Below are positions 14,085-22,719 of a DNA stretch of 64,000 nt, in pieces. Position 1 is the stretch's first letter, and the number at the start of each line of letters is the position of its first letter. The stretch is from Leptodontidium sp. MPI-SDFR-AT-0119. Its lineage: Eukaryota > Ascomycota > Leotiomycetes > Helotiales > Leptodontidiaceae. Both the position numbers and the translations under genes were made by a program. The stretch is from assembly GCA_020726505.1 (NCBI GenBank), contig JAHLEZ010000002.1, positions 1,178,001-1,242,000 of the forward strand, read 5' to 3'. The notes under the pieces were generated by a model. The model searched no databases, was not told the DNA's origin, and saw only the letters and a program-made list of their open reading frames with translations.

Positions 14085-14089
14085 GGTCT

Positions 14090-14261
14090 TGTTGGTTTAA
14101 TAGTCACGTTTTAGTCACATGCTCGCTTAACGAGTATTTAAGGGGGGGCTCTGGTACAGAGCTCTCCTTTTCTTGAACACACATTTTGCCACACAGGATT
14201 TTACCCCTTAAATGTGTCGATTCTGAACCGGAATCAGTGGTACCACCCGAGTATAACGACA
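14090..14261 (+). mobile_element. Probable solo LTR (172 bp)
   Basis: The segment starts TGTTGG, ends ACGACA and is flanked by GGTCT on both sides (14085-14089 and 14262-14266). The direct repeat can be read as 8 bp, ACAGGTCT. It contains a TATTTAAG box followed by a CTC-rich stretch, as in LTR promoters, and is not RIP-mutated. The weakness is that the DNA on its left does not match the A-family sequence that continues on its right, so a simple insertion into A2 does not explain the junction. Confidence 0.5.
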
Positions 14262-14414
14262 GGTCTATAACGTCTTTCCGGCTAGTAAGTTACGCCGGGA
14301 CCTTAACGACCCCTTATTAAGCTAAGTATAAAATGCCCCCCCGCCGATTAATATTACGGGCGACGACAAGTAAGAACTAAAAGAAGTACTTACTTATCAC
14401 AAGAAGGGCAAGAC
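14262..14414 (+). mobile_element. Left fragment of a second A-family element (A2)
   Basis: The sequence from GGTCTATAACG onward is collinear with A1 at about 11,661-11,813, the integrase C-terminus leading into the chromodomain. It stops at the AAGAC duplication where E2 inserted and resumes at 25384. Differences from A1 are mostly transitions. Confidence 0.85.
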
Positions 14415-14716
14415 TGTTACGGCTGGCCAGAGGTTAATACGGCGAGTTGACTCTAGCTTTGTATTTGGGCCTCTAGCTACGCTCAGAATCGAGAAGAAAA
14501 GACAAGGAGGAAAGGAGAGCTCTTTATAAGGGAGAGCTCGAGTATAAATATACGAAGGACCCTCTTAATAGGGCTTAGCGTAGTCGGGGGCCATTTACAT
14601 CTATATGTCGCATGCTCGCCACCGAGTCTTCCCTATTAGGCTTAGCGCCATCACATAGCCAGCGATACTACGAGCCTGTGTCGGTTAGAATACGAGGCGC
14701 ATCGTAAGTCGTAATA
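14415..14716 (-). repeat. 3' LTR of E2 (left on the + strand)
   Basis: This 302-bp LTR on the minus strand reads TGTTACGGCTG at the left and GTCGTAATA (originally CA-ended) at the right. It is directly followed by the reverse-complemented polypurine tract. It is better preserved than the partner LTR at 25082-25383. Confidence 0.88.
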
Positions 14717-14725
14717 TTACCCCCC

Positions 14726-14945
14726 TGTTACGACCTACGATGCGCTTCGCATTCTAACCGACACTGGCGCACTCGATTACGCTAGGCCCCATTAGGAGGG
14801 TCCTCCATGTATATATACTCGAGCCCTCCCTTACAGAGAGCTCTCCTTTCCTCCTTGTCTTTTCTTCTCGATTCTGAGCGTAGCATTAGGCCTAAATACA
14901 AAGCTAGAGTCTACTCGCCGTATCAACCTCTTGTCAGCCGTAACA
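14726..14945 (+). repeat. 5' LTR of E1
   Basis: This 220-bp LTR runs from TGTTACGACC to GCCGTAACA and matches 17194-17411 with mainly transition differences. It contains a TATATATACTCGAG box also seen in the E2 LTRs. Confidence 0.87.
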
Positions 14946-14989
14946 TAAGAAAAGACCAACACCCCTTCGCTGTGAAGCGTTGTATCTCA

Positions 14990-17175
14990 CCTGGTCTTAC
15001 GCCTTGTCGACCTGCCCTTGCAGCAAGTCAACAACGAGCCTCAACTACCCGATCCACGACAAAGAGATGCTGGCGATTTTCCGGTCATTCAAGCAATATC
15101 GCCCGGAGCTCTTAGGTGCCCAGAAAAATGTCCTTGTTTACACTGACCACCGAGCCCTAGAGTACTTCATAACTACTAAAGACCTTACGGCTAGGCAAGC
15201 TCGATAGGCTGAGTTCTTTGCGGACTTCTATTTCATAATTAAGTACCGTACCGGGACGACTAATACTTTGGCTGACACCCTGTCTCGACGAGATCAAGAC
15301 CTCACGGCTACGGAGGCACGTAAGCGGGCCATCCGCAGCTAACAGCTAATTCCGACCGACAAAATTAATCCGCGAGTCGCTAGCGACCTTTAACTCTCCG
15401 CCGTCGATCCCATAAACGCTTATATCAATGTCGTAGAGACGATACCCCTAACACCTATAGAAGCCATAATCCCGGATCACGATGTTAAGACACGTGACGA
15501 GCCAGAGCCAGAGCCGGAGCCCGAGCCTAATACAGGAATGTTAATTGACCTAGAGACGCCTACTACGGAGGAGCTAAACCTTAATTCTATAGTAATATAT
15601 AATACCGCGGAATACGACGTTATCGATTAAGTGCTCCTAGCTAATAAGTCGTCTCTCTCGCTAAAGCCTCTTTAACAAAAAGCTAGGGAGTAGTCGCTAG
15701 ATTACGAGCTAGCAAACGACAAGTTACTTTTTTAAGGCCGCCTAGAAGTGCCCTTAAAACCGCCGGAGCTTTATACAACACTTATTTGCTATATATATTC
15801 TTAGCCTTTAGTAGCGTATATAGGGATTAGAAAGATAAAGGCATTACTAAGTCGCAAATATTATTAGAACGGCCTTATTATAGACATAGCCTAATACGTA
15901 ATAAACTATAGTTGCTCTCGACAAAAAGCCCGTAGAAATAAGACCCCTGGCTTCTTATACCCCCTATTAATCCCTACTCGGCCGTATTAATACCTCATAA
16001 TAGACTTTATAAAGTTACTACTAGATAAGCACGGCTATAACTTTACTATAATTATTGTCGACCGCCTATTTAAAAAACTAGTCTTAATTCTTTATTATAA
16101 TATAATTACAGTGAAAGGTATAGTTATTCTCTTTCTTATTTATTAGACTCGACACTTTAGTATACTAGACTTTATTATCTCGGACCGAGGGCCTTAGTTC
16201 GTCTCCTCCTTTTAGAAGGAGTACTATTATATCCTTAGGACTAAAGTAAAGTTAATAATAGTATATAACCTAAACGTCGACGGTTAAACGGAAGTAATAA
16301 ATTAATATATTAAGTAACAGTTTTATTCTTTTTATTATTATTACTAAGATAATTAAAGTGATCTTTTATTAATTATAAATATCGCTTAATTAACGTTATT
16401 ACACGAGTCTTTAAGTCGCCTGTCTCCTTTTTAGTTATTTAACGGCGTTAAGTTAAAGACTTCTTAGGACTTAATTAACTTAGAGCCGCCGGTTATAGCT
16501 ATAAAGAAACTTAACTATAAAGAGGCTTTATAAGTAGCTTTATAAATAAAAGAAGTTATAAAAGTTATATAATTGTTTTTAAAAAACTAATAAAAGAAAA
16601 TAAAACGACTAACGAACTATAAGTAACGTATTATTAATTAAGACGTTAACGACTTAGTATTAATTAATACTTAGAACTAAAATGTCGACTAACTCTTAAA
16701 GAAGTTATTTAATAAGTAATACGGCCTAATTAAAGTAATTACTAAGGAAGGAGAGAGCTAAAGAGTTAAGTTACTAGAAGACTAATTAATTTACTTTATC
16801 TTTTACTCGCACTCGCTCCGCAAGTACGTTAATAACCCTTTACTAAGATAAGTTAGAGTTAGGCCGGCACTTATTTAGTTATTACTTAAGTAAAATAAGT
16901 AAGAAATTAAAGGTATCTTTGGCTTTAAGATTATACGAAATAAGCTATTTTATTATATTAAGTAATTAAGCGCTAACGAAGACTTAAAGTAATACTTATA
17001 CTTAAATACTATAATAACTTTATATATAATTAAGCGTTTCCACTTTAAGTACTTTAATACTAATAGCCTACTAAGAGCTCTCTTAAAATGGCTAGAGGCC
17101 TATAACGCTAGTATTGACGACTATAACGACCTAGAAGACGATACAGTTATAGTTACAACTACGCGGACGCAGTTT
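14990..17175 (+). pseudogene. E1 truncated pol relic: RNase H, integrase, chromodomain
   Basis: An RNase H segment is readable at about 15040-15300, with the strings [23 protein letters not shown] and LADTLSRRDQDL, although a stop already follows QAR at 15205. The integrase catalytic block I-S-D-R-G-P appears at about 16172-16195. A chromodomain-like C-terminus with the R-F-H-F motif sits at about 16900-17060, before an acidic tail. There is no reverse transcriptase upstream; the 5' LTR abuts the RNase H region within about 50 bp. Stops and frame breaks make the product non-functional. Confidence 0.8.
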
Positions 17176-17193
17176 TTTAAGAGGGGGGGGTAA

Positions 17194-17411
17194 TGTTACG
17201 ACCTACGATGCGCTTTGTATTCTAACCGACACTAACGCACTCGATTACGCTAGGCCCTATTAGGAGGGTCCTCTATATATATACTCGAGCCCTCCCGTAC
17301 AGAGAGCTCTCCTTTCCTCCTTGTCTTTTCTTCTCGATTCTAAGCGTAGTATTAAGCCTAAATACAAAGCTAGAGTCTACTCGCCGTATCAACCTCTTGT
17401 CAGCCGTAACA
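17194..17411 (+). repeat. 3' LTR of E1
   Basis: This 218-bp LTR is preceded by the E1 polypurine tract (TTTTTTAAGA plus eight G) and followed by the second half of the E2 polypurine tract in reverse complement. It therefore lies between two convergent polypurine tracts, which first revealed the nesting. Confidence 0.87.
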
Positions 17412-20400
17412 CCCCCCTTCTTAAAAAACTACGTCCGTGTAATTGTAATTATAACCGTATTGTCTTCTAAGTTATTATAGTCGTTAATATTAGCGTTATA
17501 AGCCTCTAGCCACTTTAAGAGAGCTCTTAATAAGCCTTTGGCATTAAAATACTTAAAGTAAAACCTCTTAATTATATATAAAGTTATTATAACGTCTAAG
17601 TATAAGTACTATTTTAAGTCTTTATTAATACTTAGCTATTTAATATAATAGAATAGCTTATTCCGTAAGACTTTAAAGTTAAAAATGCCTTTAATTTCTC
17701 ACTTATTTTACTTAAGTAATAATTAAATAAGTGCCGGCGTGACTTTAGCTTGTCCTAATAAGGGGTTATTAACGTATTTATAAAGTGAGTATAAATAAAA
17801 GACAAAGTAAATTAATTAGTTATTTAAGAGCTTAATTCTTTAACTCTTTTCTTTCTTAATAATTACCTTAATAAGGCCGTACTACTTATTAAATAGCTTC
17901 TTTAAGAGTTAGTTAATATTTTAGTTCCGAGTATTAATTAATATTAAGTTATTAACGTCTTAATTAATAGCGCGTCACTTACGATTCGTTAGTCGTTTTA
18001 TTTTCTTTTATTAATCTTTTAAAAACGACTATATAACTTTTATAACTTTATTTATTTATAATATTACTTATAGAGCCTTCTCGCGATTAAGTTTCTTTAT
18101 TATTATAACTAAAAGTTTTAAGTTAATTAAATCTTAAGAAGTCTTTAGCTTAACGTTATTAAATAACTAAAAAGGAGACAGGCGGCTTAAGGACTTATAT
18201 AATAACGTTAATTAAGTAATATTTATAATTAATAAGATGTCACTTTAATTATCTTAATAATAGTAGTAAAAAAGACGAGGTTATTACTTAATATATTAGT
18301 TTATTACTTTTATTTAATTATTAATATTTAAGTTATATATTATTATTAGCTTTACTTTAATCCTAAGGATATAATAATACTCCTTTTAAAAGGAGGAGAC
18401 AAACTAAGGTCCTTAGTCTAAGATAATAAAATCTAGTATATTAAAGTATTAAGTCTAATAAATAAAAAAGAAAATAATTATGTCTTTTATAGTAATTATA
18501 TTATTATAAGGTATTAAGACTAACTTCTTAAATAGGCGGTTAATAATAATTATAACGAAGTTATAGCCGTACTTATTTAATAATAACTTCGTAAAGTCTA
18601 TTGTAAAGTGTTAGTACGGCCGAGTAGGGATTAGTAAGAGGTATAAGAAATTAAAAGTCTTATTTTTACGGGACTTTTATTAAAAATAGTTATAGTTCGC
18701 CACATATTAAATTATATTTATAATAAGGCTATTTTAATAGTATTTGTAACTTAATAATGCCTTTATCTTTTTAATCCCCGCGTGTGTTATTAAAGGCTAA
18801 GAGTATATATAGTGAATAAGTGTTATACGAAGCTCCGGCGGTTTTAAGGGCACTTTTAGGCGGCCTTAAAAAAGTAACTTATTATTAATTAACTCGTAAT
18901 TTAGTGACTATTTCCTGGCTTTTTATTAAAGAGGCTCTAGCGAGGGCGAAGTCTTATTAGTTAGGAGCACTTAGTTAATAACGTTATATTCCGCGATATC
19001 ATAGGCTATTATAAAGTTAAGGTTTGGCTCCTTTATAATAAGGGTCTCTGGGTCGACTAATACTCCTATACTAAGCTCGGGTTCTGGCTCTGGCTCGTCA
19101 CGTGGCTCGGCATCGTAATCCAGGATTATAGCCCCTACAGGTGCTAAGAGTATTATCTTTATAACTTTAATATAAGCGTCTATTAAATTAATAGCGGAGA
19201 GTTAAAAGTCGCTAGCGACTTATAAGTTAATTTTATTCGTCGGAATTAATTATTAATTACAAATAGCCTACTTACGTGCCTTTATAGCCGTAAGGTCTTA
19301 ATCTCGATAAGACAAGGTATTAATTAACGTATTAGTTATCCCGGTATAATATATAATCGTGAAATAAAAATTCGCGAAGAACTTAATTTATTAAGCTTAC
19401 TTAGTTGTAAGGTCCTTAGTAATTATAAAGTACTTTAAGGCTTAATAGTCTATATAAATAAAGACGTTTTTCTAAGTACTTAAGAGCTCCGGGCGATATT
19501 ACTTAAATAACTAGAAAATCGCTAGTATCTTTTTATCGTAGATTAAGTAATTAAGCTTAGGGTCTGTTATAGTCTTTAAGAAGTATTTCACGGGGTAAAA
19601 GGTGTCGTCCTTTTAAAGTTAAAATAAAACCCTAACGACGACTTTATTTAAGGAGTTAATCTTTAGTCGCGTTTACTTAATAAGGTTATAGTAATAAAGA
19701 ACCGGCGTAAATTAAAGGGCTTCCCGGAGAGTTTCTTAAGCGTTCTTATAAGCGTTATCGAAGATAAAGGGGACGTCCTTTTTAATAAGTTTTATAAGGG
19801 GTCGTATAATGCGATTATAGTCCTTAATAAACTAGCGGTAAAAGTTATAAAAGTCAAGGTAACTTTATATATCTTATATATTATTAGCGTATTATTAGTC
19901 CTTAATTATATTAATTTTCTCTAGGTTTACTTTTATATTATCGACGCTAATAATAAATCCTAAGAACCCCGTCTTTTACACGCTAAACTCGGACTTCTTA
20001 ATATTAGTCTAAAGTCCGTGCGCTTATAGTATTACTATAACTTTCTTAATATAGACTTTATATTCCTTAAGAGTAAACGAATATATTAGGATGTCGTCTA
20101 TATAAGCCGCGTAGAAGTCGTCGAAGTACTTTATAAGAATATTATTAATAAAACGCTAAAAAGTCGCCGGACTATTTATAAGGCTAAAAGGAAGAACCTT
20201 ATATTTATAAATATTATACCGGGTATAAAAGGTCGTATAATCTTCGCTCTTAGGGAATATACGAATATAGTAGAAAGCTTACTAAATATTAAGCTTTATA
20301 AAGACCTTTACCTTATAAATATGAGTTATTATTTTATTAATTAGAGGGATTAAATATAAGTCCTTCTTTAATAAGGCATTCAGTTTCCGGTAGTCGACGT

Positions 20401-21030
20401 ATAGCCGGAGACTGCCGTCGGCCTTCTTAATAAAGAGAATAAGGGCGGTATATAGTGTACTAAAGGGCTTAATAAAACCTGTATATAAGTTATTAATAAT
20501 ATACCGCTTAGTCTCTAATAACTGTTTTTTAATTATACGCTAAAGAAGTTCAAAGGACAAGTCGTTCTCCTTAATAAGCTTAATCTAGTAGTTTACGCCT
20601 TAGTAATACGCTAATAACTCGTTAGAGGCTCGCTAGGAGAAAAGAGGAGTATACTCTTAATACTTTACTAGGAGCTTCTTACTTACTAGTTTATTATCTT
20701 ACGCGTACTTAGCCTTTAGGGCCTCTTTTAAGGTTAAGTATCCGTTTATTAATACGAGCTTAATACTTAATTAATTTAGGACCTCTCGCCGACGACGAGT
20801 TAGCTTTTAGTTAATCTTATATATTAATACTATAAGGTTTTTACTTTATTCTTCTTAGTTTTTTTAAGTCGGAGGTACGTCGTAAACATTATTATTACTA
20901 ATATAAGGAAGATCTCTGTAGTAAGCGCCTTTAACTAGTAATTCGCTAAGGAGGCTTTATAAGCTTTTTTGTCCTTAAGTAGTAATCTTAGATCACAGGA
21001 GGTTAAGGGGCTTAATTAATCTTTTATAAC
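17412..21030 (-). pseudogene. E2 pol relic (RT, RNase H, integrase, chromodomain), minus strand
   Basis: Read on the minus strand, the reverse transcriptase lies at about 20,050-20,500, with an Y-I-D-D-I-L-I-Y catalytic box near 20,085 and the P-A-T-F-Q-R-F block upstream of it. RNase H follows at about 19,350-19,700 and integrase at about 18,100-18,800. The C-terminal chromodomain-like part and polypurine tract lie at 17,412-17,750. Heavy RIP has put stops throughout. The relic is cut at 21,030 by element C, and the reading continues at 22,720. Confidence 0.78.
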
Positions 21031-21175
21031 TGTCGGGAGACTAGGCTCAGGTAAAGTGGTACAGCTCAAAATGATCATAAAAATGCCTCTTGAATTGTAC
21101 GAAGGGAGGGAAGGTTGGCCAGGCCAACCGACCTCCCTTATATGCTCGGTAAGCGAGCACGTGATTGTTCCGACA
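21031..21175 (+). repeat. Left LTR of element C
   Basis: This 145-bp terminal repeat contains a nearly perfect hairpin built on AAGGTTGGCCAGGCCAACC, a GGGAGG...CCTCCC pair around it, and a CTCGGTAAGCGAG hairpin near its right end. Confidence 0.88.
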
Positions 21176-21383
21176 CTGGCAATCTTTCTCTTGTCATTAG
21201 ATTATACGGAACAATCAATCCACCAGCTTAGCCCTTCTTTACGGCTTCGTACGAATAAATCAAGGAAAAAAACAAGCCCGCATATGCCTTCCTCAAGTGA
21301 AGCGTCCTCTTCCCAAGTATAGCCTTTATCCTAAGTAAAGCGTTCTTCCCTCAGATATGAAACGAGCCCGAGTTATCGAGACA

Positions 21384-21452
21384 GTAAAGGTGTCAGCTCC
21401 GCGACAGTAAAGGTGTCAGCTCCGCGACAGTAAAGGTGTCAGCTCCGTACGA
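21384..21452 (+). repeat. Three tandem copies of a 23-bp unit inside element C
   Basis: The unit GCGACAGTAAAGGTGTCAGC plus TCC is repeated three times (the first copy begins with a variant base). Each unit contains the small inverted pair GACA...TGTC. It is followed by longer dispersed repeats built on the same GTxxCAGCTCC core. Confidence 0.85.
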
Positions 21453-21701
21453 CACTTGGCCAAGTGTCGCAGTTGTTTCAGCAGTAAGGTGCTAGCTTTA
21501 TGCGATCGGGAGGGAGTATTATCGCAATTGTCGTGGCAGAAAGGTGCCAGCTCGTACGACTTAGAAGAAGTCGTAATTGTCGTGGTAGTAAGGTACCAGC
21601 TCCGTAAGCTGGTCGTACGAAGGGTGACGGCTTCGTACGAGAAGAAGGAGAAGTCGAGTACTCAGCGAAGAGCTCGAGAGAGGAGGAGGGTTGTTTGTAT
21701 C

Positions 21702-22128
21702 GTACGAGGGGTGGCGTCTCGTACGGAGGGTGCAGAGCTCAGCGAAGAGCTCGCAAAGGGAGGAGTGTTGTTTTGTATTGTACGAGGGGTGGCGTCTCGT
21801 ACGGAGGGTGCAGAGCTCAGCGAAGAGCTCGCAAAGGGAGGAGTGTTGTTTTGTATTGTACGAGGGGTGGCGTCTCGTACGGAGGGTGCAGAGCTCAGCG
21901 AAGAGCTCGCAAAGGGAGGAGTGTTGTTTGTATCGTACGAGGGGTGGCGTCTCGTACGGAGGGTGCAGAGCTCAGCGAAGAGCTCGCAAAGGGAGGAGTG
22001 TTGTTTTGTATTGTACGAGGGGTGGCGTCTCGTACGGAGGGTGCAGAGCTCAGCGAAGAGCTCGCAAAGGGAGGAGTGTTGTTTGTATCGTACGAGGGGT
22101 GGCGTCTCGTACGGAGGGTGCAGAGCTC
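21702..22128 (+). repeat. 77/78-bp tandem array inside element C (five copies plus a partial sixth)
   Basis: Units start at 21702, 21780, 21858, 21935, 22013 and 22090, each opening GTACGAGGGGTGGCGTCTCG. Copies are almost identical. The length alternates between 78 and 77 bp by one T in the TTGTTTTGTATT linker, which shifts the reading frame. Long overlapping ORFs across the array (for example 21456-22139 and 21691-22248) are by-products of a repeat with no stop in several frames; the 26-residue protein repeat they encode resembles no family I know. The unit is rich in the palindrome CGTACG. Confidence 0.9.
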
Positions 22129-22569
22129 GTACGACTTAAAAGAAGTCGTAATTGTCGTGGTAGTAAGGTACCAGCTCCGTACGACGTAGAGGAAGTCGCA
22201 ATTGTCGTAGTAGTAAGGTACCAGCTTATTCGTCCAAAGATTTCCTAGTCCGTATGACTTCTTCGCGAAGAAGGAGATCTCGATAAAAGACGTGATGGAC
22301 GTAGGTTCAGGAGCCGTACTCTCGATACAGCGGTTCGACTAGTGAGTCTGTACTTCCCCAAAACCCTCGAATATCCTAAGGTATACTTCGCACGAGGCCG
22401 ATTTCTCCACGAAGGATAAGCGCCAGACTCATACGAATTATCTCCTAAAATACCCCTTAGCATAAGTTCGTACGAAGCCGATTTCTCCACGAAGGATAAG
22501 CGCCAGATTCGTACGACCTATCTCTTCTAGATACCTAGTTAATGTATAGCCATATTGACTATTCATGAA

Positions 22570-22714
22570 TGTCGGGAGACTAGGCTCAGGTAAAGTGGTA
22601 CAGCTCAAAATGATCATAAAAATGCCTCTTGAATTGTACGAAGGGAGGGAAGGTTGGCCAGGCCAACCGACCTCCCTTATATGCTCGGTAAGCGAGCACG
22701 TGATTGTTCCGACA
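22570..22714 (+). repeat. Right LTR of element C
   Basis: This 145-bp repeat appears identical to 21031-21175 and is followed by the duplicated target ATAAC. Confidence 0.88.
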
Positions 22715-22719
22715 ATAAC

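Larger units (their letters stand above)
14726..17411 (+). mobile_element. Element E1: internally deleted Ty3/gypsy element nested in the E2 polypurine tract
   Basis: Short LTRs at 14726-14945 and 17194-17411 share the family of the E2 LTRs but lack about 83 bp of their U3-like part. The element lies between C-runs, so the 5-bp duplication is CCCCC (14721-14725 and 17412-17416) inside the E2 polypurine tract. The internal region starts directly in RNase H and continues through integrase and a chromodomain-like C-terminus to its own polypurine tract (17172-17190). Gag, protease and reverse transcriptase are missing, so it is a deletion derivative. The first 600 bp of the interior are far less RIP-mutated than the rest. 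Confidence 0.85.
21031..22714 (+). mobile_element. Element C: compact non-autonomous LTR element with identical LTRs and internal tandem repeats
   Basis: Two 145-bp repeats (21031-21175 and 22570-22714) appear identical base for base. They start TGTCGG and end CCGACA, a perfect 6-bp terminal inverted repeat. A 5-bp duplication ATAAC flanks the element (21026-21030 and 22715-22719). The 1394-bp interior contains no retroelement protein domain. TGG at 21177, just after the left LTR, could be the start of a primer-binding site. I saw no convincing polypurine tract before the right LTR, so the orientation is tentative. The interior is made of short tandem and dispersed repeats. This architecture resembles TRIM-type elements. 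Identical LTRs and the absence of RIP argue for recent insertion. Confidence 0.85.

Noticed and set aside
14807..15115. 102-codon plus-strand ORF
   Set aside because: It starts in the E1 LTR and runs out of frame through the RNase H region, so it is a shadow ORF.
17172..17430. LTR inversion between convergent polypurine tracts
   Set aside because: Insertion of E1 into the E2 polypurine tract with a C-run duplication explains the arrangement without an inversion.
21384..22128. CRISPR-like array
   Set aside because: The repeats are contiguous without unique spacers and lie in a fungal LTR element.
21456..22248. Overlapping ORFs of 164-227 codons as real repeat proteins
   Set aside because: They are open because the 78-bp repeat lacks stops in several frames; one-base length changes shift the frame between units and no known domain appears.
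22245..22490. Minus-strand 81-codon ORF in element C
   Set aside because: It lies in dispersed short repeats of the element and shows no protein-like features.
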